Shown here in pieces: positions 17,878 through 26,453 of a DNA stretch of 64,000 nt. The DNA lies in the NCBI GenBank assembly GCA_902774115.1, contig CACYHH010000001.1, positions 372,001-436,000 on the forward strand, in the 5' to 3' direction. Within the stretch, counting starts at the first letter, position 1. Each line of letters begins with the position of its first letter. The translations under genes and the position numbers were made by a program. This stretch comes from an uncultured Spirochaetales bacterium (GTDB taxonomy: Bacteria; UBP6; UBA1177). A model generated the notes under the pieces. That model did no database searches. It was not told where the DNA came from and saw nothing but the letters and a program-made list of their open reading frames with translations.

Positions 17878-19412
17878 TTCATAGAACCGCGGACGCATCT
17901 TGCGTAGTGGTTTGCCGAGGCATAGCTGTAGAAGACTTCACCGTTTATGAAGTTTATAGCCCAGACTCTGTAGTTTTTAGTCGGATCGTCAGTTGTGCTT
18001 GTCCAGTAGGGGAAATCAACCTGCTGTCCTATTTCCTGCATCAAATAGTTCCCGCTGCTGCATGTTTTGCAAACCGATGAGTAATTTCCGGGATACGCAG
18101 GATTTTCTGCGGTTACCGGGCATTCGTTTGTTTTGTCGCAGCCTGAAACGATTGATTTAAGTTCCGTGAGATTCGGAAGTCTCCAGTCGTCGTGTCCTGC
18201 GTAGTCAAGATCTTCGCAGTGTGCTTTCGCAGCGTCCCATTTTTCAACTCTGTCAACTCTTCCAGCCTGCCATTCGAGACCGTTTGCAGCGGTGTATGTT
18301 TCTGCCGGTTTAAGAACGCATTTGTGTTTTTCGCACCACTGTCCTTCGGGGCAGTCAGCTTCGACTTTGCATTCCCAATCCGGGTCGGTTTCTGCTTCAG
18401 CATCCTGTTCCGGAACATCAGCCGCTGTTCCCTGACGGACGCATCTTACCCAGTTTGCGCCGCTCAGGCTGTCTGCATCACTGCCGATGTATCCCGCTTT
18501 ATAGTTGAGATACCAGAAAGCGTTTGCAAGTTTGCCTGCTGCGCTTGTATTCGGTGTGTTTGACCATGTTCCGTTGCACGGATCGCCGAACATTGCTGGA
18601 ACTATGTAACATTCCTCATTTTCAAGCTGTACGTCTGTGAGCTGACAGTCGTCTTCGGTGAGGAAATTTTCACCGTCTTTGTACTGATCGTCAAGAGCGT
18701 AACAGCCGAAACATGAATATCCGTAAGACTGGGAATTGTTTTTGTTTTTATTGCAGGTGTCCTGGTCGGTGCAGTTTTCGCTTGTCGGACATGTCCCGCC
18801 GGTCATTGTTGTGCTGACGCCTCTTACGATAGTTCTGAGTTCATCAATTGTCGGAAGTCTCCAGTCGTCTGCGCCTGCAAGAACGAGATTTTCACAGTAT
18901 GTCAGAGCATTTGCATGTGTCGGTCCGAGACCGCCGGTCCCTTTGTTGCCCATCGGGTTTTCCCAGATGAGGTAGGTTTTCGGATCGACCCAGATTCCTT
19001 TGGAATCTTTGTCAAAACCGCCGTTTCCGCCGGGGGTTTCATTGTTGCCCGGATTTTCATTGTTGCCGGGGTTATTCGGATCTTCGCTGCTGCTACTGCC
19101 GTTTCCTTTGCAGTCTGCTGTGTTCCAGCCTGAGCAGTCCGGTTTGCAGGTCGCGATGCCTCCGGTGTAGCCCGGATCTATCGTTGTGCATTCCTGTGCG
19201 TTACCGTCGCATGTTTCACCGGCATCGATCACATTGTTTCCGCAGTTGATATTCTGCTGATTTTCATCACCGGAGTTGTCTCCAGTGTTGTCTCCAGTGT
19301 CGTCCTGAGTGTTTCCGCCTTCAGTGTCCATCTCTTCATCCTCATCCGCGCCGCAAGCTGTAACCATGATGAAAATAACTGAAAAAATTAAGAAAAAACG
19401 AAATAAACGCAT
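17874..19412 (-). CDS. Lipoprotein with two Lcl/DUF1566 domains
   Basis: Predicted outer-surface or periplasmic lipoprotein of 512 residues. A hydrophobic signal ends in the lipobox VTAC (Cys20). An Asp/Asn/Gly-rich linker follows, then a Cys-rich segment (CGNNVIDAGETCDGN), a type common in myxococcal surface proteins, then a second Asn/Pro/Gly linker. Two copies of the Lcl (DUF1566) module come next, recognisable by DDWRLPTIDELRTIV and DDWRLPNLTELKSIV, each closing with a W-x-R-C-V-R motif (WVRCVRQG; ARCVRGS). The family is associated with carbohydrate or collagen binding in some bacteria; the function here is unknown. GGAGG precedes the ATG. Confidence 0.85.
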   Translation of the reverse strand: MRLFRFFLIFSVIFIMVTACGADEDEEMDTEGGNTQDDTGDNTGDNSGDENQQNINCGNNVIDAGETCDGNAQECTTIDPGYTGGIATCKPDCSGWNTADCKGNGSSSSEDPNNPGNNENPGNNETPGGNGGFDKDSKGIWVDPKTYLIWENPMGNKGTGGLGPTHANALTYCENLVLAGADDWRLPTIDELRTIVRGVSTTMTGGTCPTSENCTDQDTCNKNKNNSQSYGYSCFGCYALDDQYKDGENFLTEDDCQLTDVQLENEECYIVPAMFGDPCNGTWSNTPNTSAAGKLANAFWYLNYKAGYIGSDADSLSGANWVRCVRQGTAADVPEQDAEAETDPDWECKVEADCPEGQWCEKHKCVLKPAETYTAANGLEWQAGRVDRVEKWDAAKAHCEDLDYAGHDDWRLPNLTELKSIVSGCDKTNECPVTAENPAYPGNYSSVCKTCSSGNYLMQEIGQQVDFPYWTSTTDDPTKNYRVWAINFINGEVFYSYASANHYARCVRGSMN

Positions 19413-19556
19413 GAAAAAACCTCCTGAATGATTTACAAAAAACTGGTAACTGCAAGTATTGAAATTCGTTTTTTAATGAATCCGACAGATGCGTTTAGCA
19501 CATAAGAAAAAAAATGTAAATATTTTGCTTATATTTCTTTGAAGCTGATTTCGTTG

Positions 19557-20483
19557 TTACTGATTTTGTTTCGAAATATAGTGTTCTGCGGCTACTGCCG
19601 CGATCGCACCGTCTCCGACTGCGGTTGAAACCTGGCGTACGAGTTTTTCCCTGATGTCGCCTGCGGCGAAAAGACCTTCTGTCGAAGTCCTGCATTCGGA
19701 ATCTGTCAGAATGTGACCGCTTTCAGCAAGTTTAACAATATTTTCAACGGGTTTTGTTTCCGGAACATAACCTAAAAAGATGAATACGCCGTCAACCGCA
19801 AGTTCTGAAAGTTCGCCGGTTTTCACGTTTTTGACGATAAGTTTCTCGACAAAATCTTTGCCTTCGATCTTTTCGGCGACAGAATTGAGGACAAAATCAA
19901 TTTTCGGATTGCTCCGCACTTCGTTCTGTGTGATTTTTTCGGCTCTAAATTCCTCTCTGCGGTGTACGATCGTCACTTTTTCTGCAAATTTCGTGAGGTA
20001 GAGCGCCTCTTTAAGTGCGCTGTCGCCGCCGCCCAAAACTGCAACTTTAAGCCCTCTGTAAAAGGCTCCGTCGCAGACCGCACAGTAACTTACACCGTTT
20101 CCGGTGAACTCTTTTTCGCCAGGAATTCCGGCTTTTCGCGGGAGGGACCCGGCAGCATAAATCACGGTTTTTGCCGAAAAGTCAACTTTTGAAGAGGTCT
20201 TTATCACAAAAACATTGCCGTTCTTTTCTATTTTCAGAACCTCGTCCGATATGAATTCCGAGCCGAGTTCAGCTGCCTGAGCATGCATTTTTTCGGCAAG
20301 TTCGTAACCTGCAATCGATTTTTCACCGGGCCAGTTTTCAAGTTTATCGGTTAGCGCCATCAGTCCGCCGTAAGTGTTTTTTTCAAAAATAACGGTTTTG
20401 AGCAGGGCGCGCGAAGCATAGATTCCGGCTGTCATTCCTGCCGGACCGCTGCCGATGACGGCGACGTCGTAAAGTTTGGGCAT
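19557..20483 (-). CDS. trxB: Thioredoxin-disulfide reductase
   Basis: FAD/NADPH flavoenzyme that reduces thioredoxin. The N-terminal FAD site reads VIGSGPAGMTA, the redox-active pair is CAVC (Cys134, Cys137), an NADPH-binding VLGGGDSALKEAL follows, and GLFAAGDI lies near the C-terminus. Length (308) is usual. It is the last gene of the - strand pyr operon, with a GGAGG site before the ATG. It could supply electrons to the glutaredoxin-like domain of the nearby NrdD, which is inference. Confidence 0.95.
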   Translation of the reverse strand: MPKLYDVAVIGSGPAGMTAGIYASRALLKTVIFEKNTYGGLMALTDKLENWPGEKSIAGYELAEKMHAQAAELGSEFISDEVLKIEKNGNVFVIKTSSKVDFSAKTVIYAAGSLPRKAGIPGEKEFTGNGVSYCAVCDGAFYRGLKVAVLGGGDSALKEALYLTKFAEKVTIVHRREEFRAEKITQNEVRSNPKIDFVLNSVAEKIEGKDFVEKLIVKNVKTGELSELAVDGVFIFLGYVPETKPVENIVKLAESGHILTDSECRTSTEGLFAAGDIREKLVRQVSTAVGDGAIAAVAAEHYISKQNQ

Positions 20484-20503
20484 AATACCTCCTTGTGCTG
20501 AAT

Positions 20504-21121
20504 TTAGATAATAAAATCAGCGAATTTGCTGTAGTAAAGATGAAGTTTTTCTATCTCTTCGATCTGGTACGGATTGTAAAGTTTGGAACTTGAGAACCGC
20601 TCTTTTTTAAGCATCAGGATCGCGATGAGAAGCTGCAGATAGTTGTTTGACGGAAAGTAGTGCTTTTCGTTCATCAGCGTTCTCAGTTTTTTGAAAAAAG
20701 ATGCTGCTTTCTGCGGAATGAGCAGGGACGAGCGGCTTTCGACGAAGTGGATTCCGTCTTCTTTTTCGTGAAAGTAAGAGAGGATGAAATCGCGCTCTTT
20801 GTACCACGTCAGGCTGTTTTCCTCATCTTCGGAAAGATTCAGCTTTTCCTCAGTGAAGAAATCTTCCCCCTTAAGCCTTGAAAAAAGGGAAGGGGAAAAA
20901 AGCATGATCCGCGCCTTTTCAAGTCCGCGCTTGTCGGCGAGAGTCGTTTTGCTGCCTGTATCAAAGTGGTAGATAAAGAAAAGGTTGAAGAACTGCTGCC
21001 AGAAATCGTGATTTTTGACGTCTTCGCCGGTGACATAAAAGCATTCTTTTTTGAAATCCTGCAGTGCAGCAGATTCAAAATCGTCAAAAGATGAGTAAAT
21101 TCTTGTTTTTACGGCACTCAT
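20504..21121 (-). CDS. Uncharacterised protein between pyrC and trxB
   Basis: A 205-residue soluble protein rich in Phe, Lys and Glu, with no signal peptide, membrane helix or motif I recognise. The ATG overlaps the pyrC stop by one base (TAATG), which implies coupled translation, and the codon pattern resembles its neighbours. I infer a cytoplasmic accessory protein and assign no function. Confidence 0.7.
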   Translation of the reverse strand: MSAVKTRIYSSFDDFESAALQDFKKECFYVTGEDVKNHDFWQQFFNLFFIYHFDTGSKTTLADKRGLEKARIMLFSPSLFSRLKGEDFFTEEKLNLSEDEENSLTWYKERDFILSYFHEKEDGIHFVESRSSLLIPQKAASFFKKLRTLMNEKHYFPSNNYLQLLIAILMLKKERFSSSKLYNPYQIEEIEKLHLYYSKFADFII

Positions 21122-22395
21122 TAAAAATCTCTGGAATAGATTATCTTACCGTTAACGATCGTTGCCGTTACCGCGCCTTTTACGTGAAAGCCGTGGAAAG
21201 GAGTGTTGTGGCTTTTCGATTTGAACATGTTTTTGTCGACTGTCCACTGGTAAGCGGGATCGAAAACAGTGATGTCTGCCGGAGCTCCTGCTTCGATTTT
21301 TCCCCCTTTGATTCCCATGATTTTATAACCTGCGGTGAAAAGTTCGACGATTCTTTCGATTGTGAGTTCTTTATCGTGGTAAAGTTTGAGAACGAGCGGA
21401 AGAGCCGTCTCCAGACCTACGATTCCCGAAGGAGCGTTATTGAACTCGACCTCTTTTTCTCTCTGGTGATGAGGTGCATGGTCGGTTGCGATCGCATCGA
21501 TTATTCCATCTTTGAGAGCTTTTATTACCGCAAGTCTGTCTGCTTCACTGCGGAGCGGCGGGTTGATTTTGGTATTCGTGTCGAATCCGCCGAGAGCCTC
21601 GTCGGTCAGCGTGATGTAATGCGGAGCCGTTTCAGCCGTGATTTTAGCGCCGCGCTCTTTGAAAAATTTGATTACATCGACTGAAAGAGCCGCGCTGACG
21701 TGAGCGATGTGGATCGGGAGCTTCAGATATTCAGCCATCATGCAGTCGCGTGCAATCTGCGATGCTTCGCCGACAACCGGACATCCCGTCATGCCGTAAA
21801 CGGTAGAGTAGTAACCTTCGTTCATCTGCGCAGTTTCCGAAAGATAAAGGTCTTCGCTGTGCGAGACATACATCATGTCGAAAGTCGAAGCGTATTCCAT
21901 AACTCTTTTGAGCAGATCTGTATTCTGGATCGGTCTGCCGTCGTCGCTTATTGCGATTGCGCCGCCTTCAGCAAGTTCTCCGATCGGAGCGAGGGATTCG
22001 CCTTTAAGCCCTTTTGTAGCCGCGGCTATCGGATAAAGTTTGACGCCGTTTCCTTTCGAAGCGCGTTCATACATATAGCGGATGGTTTCTACGTTGTCAG
22101 CCGCCGGTTTAGTGTTCGGCATCGTGCAGACAGATGTGAATCCGCCCGCTGCGGCAGCTTCGAGACCCGAAAGGATGTCTTCTTTGTATTCAAAGCCTGG
22201 ATCTCTGAAGTGAACGTGGATATCGATGAATCCGGGAGCTACGAAAAGACCGTCGGCATCAAAGACTTCGGCACCTTTCGTGTCGGGGTTTTTGGTAATT
22301 TCGGTAACTACGCCGTTTTCTATAACTATCGAAGTTTTCTCGGTTTTCCCGACAAGCGGATTTACAACCGTTCCGTTTTTAACAACTAATTTCAT
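21121..22395 (-). CDS. pyrC: Dihydroorotase
   Basis: Zinc amidohydrolase that cyclises carbamoyl-aspartate to dihydroorotate in pyrimidine synthesis. The 424 residues show the class I (PyrC/AllB-type) motifs [10 protein letters not shown] near the N-terminus, [19 protein letters not shown] and ATDHAPHH. Its ATG overlaps the pyrB stop (ATGA), the usual pyrB-pyrC coupling, which argues for dihydroorotase rather than allantoinase. Confidence 0.95.
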   Translation of the reverse strand: MKLVVKNGTVVNPLVGKTEKTSIVIENGVVTEITKNPDTKGAEVFDADGLFVAPGFIDIHVHFRDPGFEYKEDILSGLEAAAAGGFTSVCTMPNTKPAADNVETIRYMYERASKGNGVKLYPIAAATKGLKGESLAPIGELAEGGAIAISDDGRPIQNTDLLKRVMEYASTFDMMYVSHSEDLYLSETAQMNEGYYSTVYGMTGCPVVGEASQIARDCMMAEYLKLPIHIAHVSAALSVDVIKFFKERGAKITAETAPHYITLTDEALGGFDTNTKINPPLRSEADRLAVIKALKDGIIDAIATDHAPHHQREKEVEFNNAPSGIVGLETALPLVLKLYHDKELTIERIVELFTAGYKIMGIKGGKIEAGAPADITVFDPAYQWTVDKNMFKSKSHNTPFHGFHVKGAVTATIVNGKIIYSRDF

Positions 22396-23306
22396 TTGTC
22401 TGACCCTCCGAGAAGAAGATAAAGGACTGCCATTCTGACGTTTACGCCGTTTGATACCTGCTCAAGGATTACCGACTGTTCGCCGTCCATGACAACGTCG
22501 TCGATTTCAACTCCTCTGTTCGCCGGACCCGGATGCATTACGAGGGCATCCTTTTTCGCGAGTTTGAGAAGTTCCGGAGTGAGCATGAAATATCTCGAAT
22601 ATTCCCTTACATCGGGGTAGAGCAGGTTGCTCGCGCGTTCGTTCTGGACTCTGAGCATCATGACGATATCGGCATCCTGAACCGCGTATTTCGGCAGTTT
22701 TTCAACTGTGACACCCATCTTTTCGACTTCTTTCGGAAGCATTGTTCCGGGACCGGAAATCGAAACGTGCGCTCCCATTTTGTTGAGAAGGTAGATGTTC
22801 GATCTTGCGACTCTGCTGTGGTAAATATCGCCCAGAAGCGCGACTTTGAGTCCTTCGAATCCGCCTTTTCTCTGCCAGATCGTGTAGGCATCAAGCAAAG
22901 CCTGCGTGGGATGCTCGTGGAAGCCGTCGCCCGCGTTGATTATCGAGCAGTCCATGATTTCGGTGAGCAGCTGCGGCGTTCCCGAAACCGAGTGGCGGAT
23001 GACCATCGCATCGGGTCCCATCGCCTGAAGGTTGAGCGCGGTGTCGGCGAGGGTTTCGCCTTTCTGGATCGCGCTGCCTGAAACCGCAATGTTGTATGTG
23101 TCGGCACTGAGGCGTTTTTCGGCAACTTCAAACGAAGTTCTCGTCCTGGTAGACGGCTCCGCGAAGAAATTGATGATCGTTTTGCCTTTGAGTGTCGGCA
23201 CTTTTTTGATCTGTCTCTGGTTGATTTCCGCGAAACTTACAGCCGTTTCGAGGATGTTCATAATCTGATCTTTATTAAGATTTTCGATTCCAAGAAGATG
23301 TTTCAT
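22392..23306 (-). CDS. pyrB: Aspartate carbamoyltransferase catalytic subunit
   Basis: Condenses carbamoyl phosphate and aspartate. The carbamoyl phosphate loop STRTRTSFE, the HPTQALLD motif and the C-terminal [13 protein letters not shown] are all present. Length is 304 residues. No pyrI regulatory subunit gene is adjacent. pyrR lies immediately upstream and pyrC immediately downstream. Confidence 0.96.
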   Translation of the reverse strand: MKHLLGIENLNKDQIMNILETAVSFAEINQRQIKKVPTLKGKTIINFFAEPSTRTRTSFEVAEKRLSADTYNIAVSGSAIQKGETLADTALNLQAMGPDAMVIRHSVSGTPQLLTEIMDCSIINAGDGFHEHPTQALLDAYTIWQRKGGFEGLKVALLGDIYHSRVARSNIYLLNKMGAHVSISGPGTMLPKEVEKMGVTVEKLPKYAVQDADIVMMLRVQNERASNLLYPDVREYSRYFMLTPELLKLAKKDALVMHPGPANRGVEIDDVVMDGEQSVILEQVSNGVNVRMAVLYLLLGGSDK

Positions 23307-23320
23307 TGTTTTTCTCCGGT

Positions 23321-23866
23321 TTATCCAAGAACAACTTTGTCTTCGCCGTCTGTTTCCTTAAAGAAAACAGCTACTTTGTCTTCCGGCGAGGTCTCGATGA
23401 CTTTGCCGACGATATCGGGATGGATCGGAAGCTCTCTCAAACCTCTGTCGATGAGCGAAACAAATTTTATCGATTTCGGTCTGCCGTAGTCCATGACCGC
23501 TTCGATCGCTGCCCTGACGGTTCTGCCGGTGTACATTACGTCGTCAACGAGGATGATGTGGTATTCTTCCGGGTCGAAGTTGAGTACCGAAGGACCGGTT
23601 TTCGGCGAGGAGAGCCCTTTGCAGAAGTCGTCTCTGTAAAGCGCGATGTCGATCGTGCCGGTAGCCAGCTTGACATTCTCTTTTTCTTCTATTTTTTTGA
23701 TGAGTCTCTCAGCCAAAATTACGCCTCTCGTGCGGATTCCGACGATCGCGACATTCTTCAGCAGACTGAGGTGCTCAATCATTTCATAAACCATTCTGTC
23801 AATGATTTTAGACATTTCAGTCTCATTGAGAAGAACTTTTTTAACGTTTATGCTTTCTCTTTTCAA
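23321..23866 (-). CDS. pyrR: PyrR-type uracil phosphoribosyltransferase / pyr regulator
   Basis: PRTase-fold protein of 181 residues. The PRPP loop [17 protein letters not shown] and the YRDDF/GPSVL region are characteristic of PyrR. In Gram-positives PyrR attenuates pyr mRNA; in other phyla it may act mainly as a uracil phosphoribosyltransferase. It starts with TTG 6 bases after GGGAG, and only 11 bases separate it from the upstream gene. No leader that could hold a PyrR-binding attenuator is visible in front of it. Confidence 0.92.
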   Translation of the reverse strand: MKRESINVKKVLLNETEMSKIIDRMVYEMIEHLSLLKNVAIVGIRTRGVILAERLIKKIEEKENVKLATGTIDIALYRDDFCKGLSSPKTGPSVLNFDPEEYHIILVDDVMYTGRTVRAAIEAVMDYGRPKSIKFVSLIDRGLRELPIHPDIVGKVIETSPEDKVAVFFKETDGEDKVVLG

Positions 23867-23877
23867 AACAGTCTCCC

Positions 23878-24255
23878 TTAGAACATTTTGTCAACCTGGG
23901 CAGCTTCCTTAAAAATTTTGAATTCGAAATCTTTGACTTTCTGACCGAAAATCTTCATTTCGTCGAAATAAACGAAAGTAGCCTTTACCTGTTTCGTGTC
24001 CTCGTCTTTGTCAAGGTGAAGACCGCCGCGTGTGCCGTCTTTCATAGTTTTTGTTGTGTCTACTTTACCGCCAAGATCCTGTTTGACTCTGTTGTCGAAT
24101 TCGCGAATGCTCTCTTCTTCCGAATGGATCGTTGCGTACTGAGCGATGTTCTCTACAGCCTTCGTTACCTTATATTTAAGGATGAAGGGTTGAGCTACGC
24201 ACCAGCCGATGTAAAGAACCAAAACCGCGATAACCGCTTGAATAACCTTTGCCAT
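23878..24255 (-). CDS. Small membrane-anchored protein, first gene of pyr operon
   Basis: 125 residues: one N-terminal hydrophobic helix (about residues 4-22, KVIQAVIAVLVLYIGW) and a charged extracytoplasmic domain rich in Asp, Lys and Glu. I do not recognise the family. The start is ATG 24255, because GGAGG lies directly upstream; a longer in-frame extension to 24333 would cross the promoter. It leads the pyrR-pyrB-pyrC-trxB transcript. Confidence 0.7.
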   Translation of the reverse strand: MAKVIQAVIAVLVLYIGWCVAQPFILKYKVTKAVENIAQYATIHSEEESIREFDNRVKQDLGGKVDTTKTMKDGTRGGLHLDKDEDTKQVKATFVYFDEMKIFGQKVKDFEFKIFKEAAQVDKMF

Positions 24256-24296
24256 TGTTTCCTCCTGAGAAAATTGATAAACTAAAAAACGCGGGA

Positions 24297-24324
24297 AGTT
24301 ATCAAAATAGTTTCGTGAAGTCAA
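24297..24324 (-). promoter_or_regulatory. Promoter of the pyr operon
   Basis: On the - strand: TTGACT (24324-24319), 16-bp spacer, ATAACT (24302-24297), then TCCCGCG and a T-run before the GGAGG of the first gene. The -10 is weak on its own, but layout and downstream block match the other promoters of this window. Confidence 0.5.
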
Positions 24325-24391
24325 AAAAAACATGGCGCACTGAAGTGTTTTTTAGATTTTTCGCGCAACAAATTATTTATTGATGTTTTTA

Positions 24392-24419
24392 TTGAAATAA
24401 TGCGCTCTTTCCGTATAAT
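24392..24419 (+). promoter_or_regulatory. Promoter of lipoprotein-dksA-priA group
   Basis: TTGAAA (24392-24397), 16-bp spacer, TATAAT (24414-24419), then ATCGCAG and seven T before the AGGAGG of the lipoprotein gene. A near-consensus sigma-70 promoter, divergent from the pyr promoter. Confidence 0.75.
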
Positions 24420-24444
24420 ATCGCAGTTTTTTTAGGAGGTCACA

Positions 24445-25446
24445 ATGAAAATATTCTTTCTCATGCTGCTTGCGGCACTCGTTTTCGGCTGTTCCGATTC
24501 AAAACCCGAGGATACGGAATTGAAAATCTCTTATGTCCTTCCTGAAGGAAGAACCTGTCAGACATATCTTGCAGATTATTTTGAGGTAACCTGGTATGAT
24601 TCAGAACAGCGCAAGATCGGAGCCAAGGAAATTCCGTGCGACAGCGAATCTGCCGACAGCCTGACTCTTCTGGTAAGCAAAGGTTCATACTATGTCTCGG
24701 TTGTTCTTCTTGACAAAAGCAAAATGTGGCGGAGCTACGGTGCTGCACAGGTCGAGGTCAATAACGATACGGAAGTTACGGTTAATATGGAAACTTATCT
24801 CGGCGGAATGATCTTCCTCTGGAATCCTTCGGACTGCAGCAGCAGCAAATACAATCTTGCGATGATCTCTTTGGATCTTTTTTCGGAAGGCGAGCCTGTC
24901 AAAGCTGTTATCTGGGGCGAGGAAACCGAGCTCAGAAATTTTGCGATACCGTGCAAAGCCGGACGTTTTGAGGTTATTAACGTTCCGGCAGATCCTTTGT
25001 ACACGGCGAAACTCAACGGTTACAGAACCAAATCTTTTGCAGGTGAAAGCCGCGTTGTTTACGAAATTCCGGAGTTTGTATCCGGACACGGTCAGAACAT
25101 AAGCATAGATATCGATTCCTATAAGCAGATTCTCGTCTCCGACATGAAACTTTCATGGGAATTCGACAGCAAAAGTATAACTTCATGCGAAACGGCGGGC
25201 GTTACGAAGGTTGTTGCATCGCTTGTTTCGGAAGAGGCAACAGTTTCAGTAGAACATGAATGTGACAACAAGTTTGCTGATTTTTATCTTTATGACATAC
25301 CCGAACACGAATACACGCTTTATCTTTACGGGATTTCCGGCGATGATGAGACATTGTTCGAGTCTTCGCTTGAAATCGGAATGATCGAAGCAGGTTCGAT
25401 CGGTAGAGATATGCTGGAAAATAAGATTTTTCTCAAAGAAAAGTAG
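24445..25446 (+). CDS. Predicted lipoprotein, unknown function
   Basis: 333 residues with a short signal peptide ending in the lipobox LVFGC (Cys16). The mature protein is mainly beta-strand-like with alternating hydrophobic residues, several cysteines and no motif I can name. AGGAGG precedes the ATG. dksA-like follows after nine bases, so they are likely cotranscribed from 24392-24419. Function unknown. Confidence 0.75.
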   Translation: MKIFFLMLLAALVFGCSDSKPEDTELKISYVLPEGRTCQTYLADYFEVTWYDSEQRKIGAKEIPCDSESADSLTLLVSKGSYYVSVVLLDKSKMWRSYGAAQVEVNNDTEVTVNMETYLGGMIFLWNPSDCSSSKYNLAMISLDLFSEGEPVKAVIWGEETELRNFAIPCKAGRFEVINVPADPLYTAKLNGYRTKSFAGESRVVYEIPEFVSGHGQNISIDIDSYKQILVSDMKLSWEFDSKSITSCETAGVTKVVASLVSEEATVSVEHECDNKFADFYLYDIPEHEYTLYLYGISGDDETLFESSLEIGMIEAGSIGRDMLENKIFLKEK

Positions 25447-25455
25447 GAGGAAACC

Positions 25456-25839
25456 ATGCTGACGGCCGAACAGTTGAACTACATCAGAGGTCTGCTTAAC
25501 AAGGAACTCGAAGAAATCGAAGAGCGGAACCGCGAAAAAGTTGGTGAAATGGAGGCTATGCGCAACGATTCCGAGACATTTCACGGTGACGAGGCGGATC
25601 AGGCGAATTTCATGGAGGAGCGCAACAGACAGCTCCGCATGAGGGACCGCGACAGAAAACTCATCAACAAGATACGCGATACGCTTCACAAGATGGACAT
25701 CGGTGAATACGGTGTCTGCGAGTCATGCGGCTGCGACATCGATTTTGAGCGTCTTAAACTGCGTCCGGTCGCTTCTCTTTGCATCGAATGCAAGAAAGAG
25801 GCTGAAGAGCGTGAAGAACGCGAACATTTTTCGAGATAG
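25456..25839 (+). CDS. DksA/TraR-family zinc-finger protein
   Basis: A 127-residue protein with an N-terminal coiled coil (rich in Glu/Arg/Lys, about residues 1-75) and a C4 zinc finger, CESCGCDI...CIECK. This matches DksA/TraR proteins, which enter the RNA polymerase secondary channel and act with ppGpp. The coiled-coil tip has a D-E-A-D-like stretch (GDEADQAN), comparable to the acidic tip of DksA. Symbol withheld because the family has several paralogues. Confidence 0.88.
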   Translation: MLTAEQLNYIRGLLNKELEEIEERNREKVGEMEAMRNDSETFHGDEADQANFMEERNRQLRMRDRDRKLINKIRDTLHKMDIGEYGVCESCGCDIDFERLKLRPVASLCIECKKEAEEREEREHFSR

Positions 25840-25856
25840 TCCGGCGAGGTAGAGTT

Positions 25857-26453
25857 TTGAAATTTATTTTTGCATTACTTTTTCTGTCGCTGATTTCTCC
25901 CTCCGAGATGATGACGAAAATGACAGATACCCTCTATATCCCCGATAAAAAGATCTCAGTTCAGGGTGTTGACGGAGAGAACAATACTGTCCGGCTTGAA
26001 TTCGACAAGGATAAAAAGATTCTTGTAAAAACTGAAAAAGGGGAGAAATCGGAAATCAAATTTGCCGACATGCCGCTTTTTCTCAAACTTTTCTTCTTCA
26101 CAGCCGATAAAACAGCACCCGAATCGCTTGTGGTTTCGGCAAAATCGATCTCCGGAGCGCTTCATGCAGCCGGAATAAATACCGAAGTTTCGACCGTCAG
26201 CGCTTCGGAATATGACGGCAGCGCGGTTTTGGCGATAGGAAAGGAAAAACGTTTCGTCATGGCGAATGTTCTCGAACTTTCCAAAGAGTCTATGCGCCCG
26301 GTGACACTCAAAATCGGTGACGAAACCTTCGTTTTTTCAGATTATCACAGAAGTCAGCTGCCTCTTGCATTTCCGGGAAACATCAAGTTTTTCAAAAACG
26401 GCGCTTTGCAGGGCGAGTGGATTTTTTTAAGAGACGAATATAAACAGAAGTGA
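25857..26453 (+). CDS. Secreted protein of unknown function
   Basis: 198 residues starting at TTG, with a GAGGT site 6 bases ahead. The N-terminus (KFIFALLFLSLISPS) looks like a signal peptide without a lipobox. The mature part alternates short strands and charged residues, ending in a segment (PLAFPGNIKFFKNG) that might belong to a beta-rich lipid- or envelope-binding fold. I cannot name a family. It overlaps the priA GTG start by four bases. Confidence 0.6.
   Translation: MKFIFALLFLSLISPSEMMTKMTDTLYIPDKKISVQGVDGENNTVRLEFDKDKKILVKTEKGEKSEIKFADMPLFLKLFFFTADKTAPESLVVSAKSISGALHAAGINTEVSTVSASEYDGSAVLAIGKEKRFVMANVLELSKESMRPVTLKIGDETFVFSDYHRSQLPLAFPGNIKFFKNGALQGEWIFLRDEYKQK

Noticed and set aside
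19413-19556. Promoter or terminator between trxB and the Lcl lipoprotein
   Set aside because: An AATACT and T-runs are present, but no acceptable -35 or hairpin; I see only the GGAGG of the lipoprotein gene.
23867-23880. PyrR-binding attenuator before pyrR
   Set aside because: The gap is too short and contains only the ribosome site.
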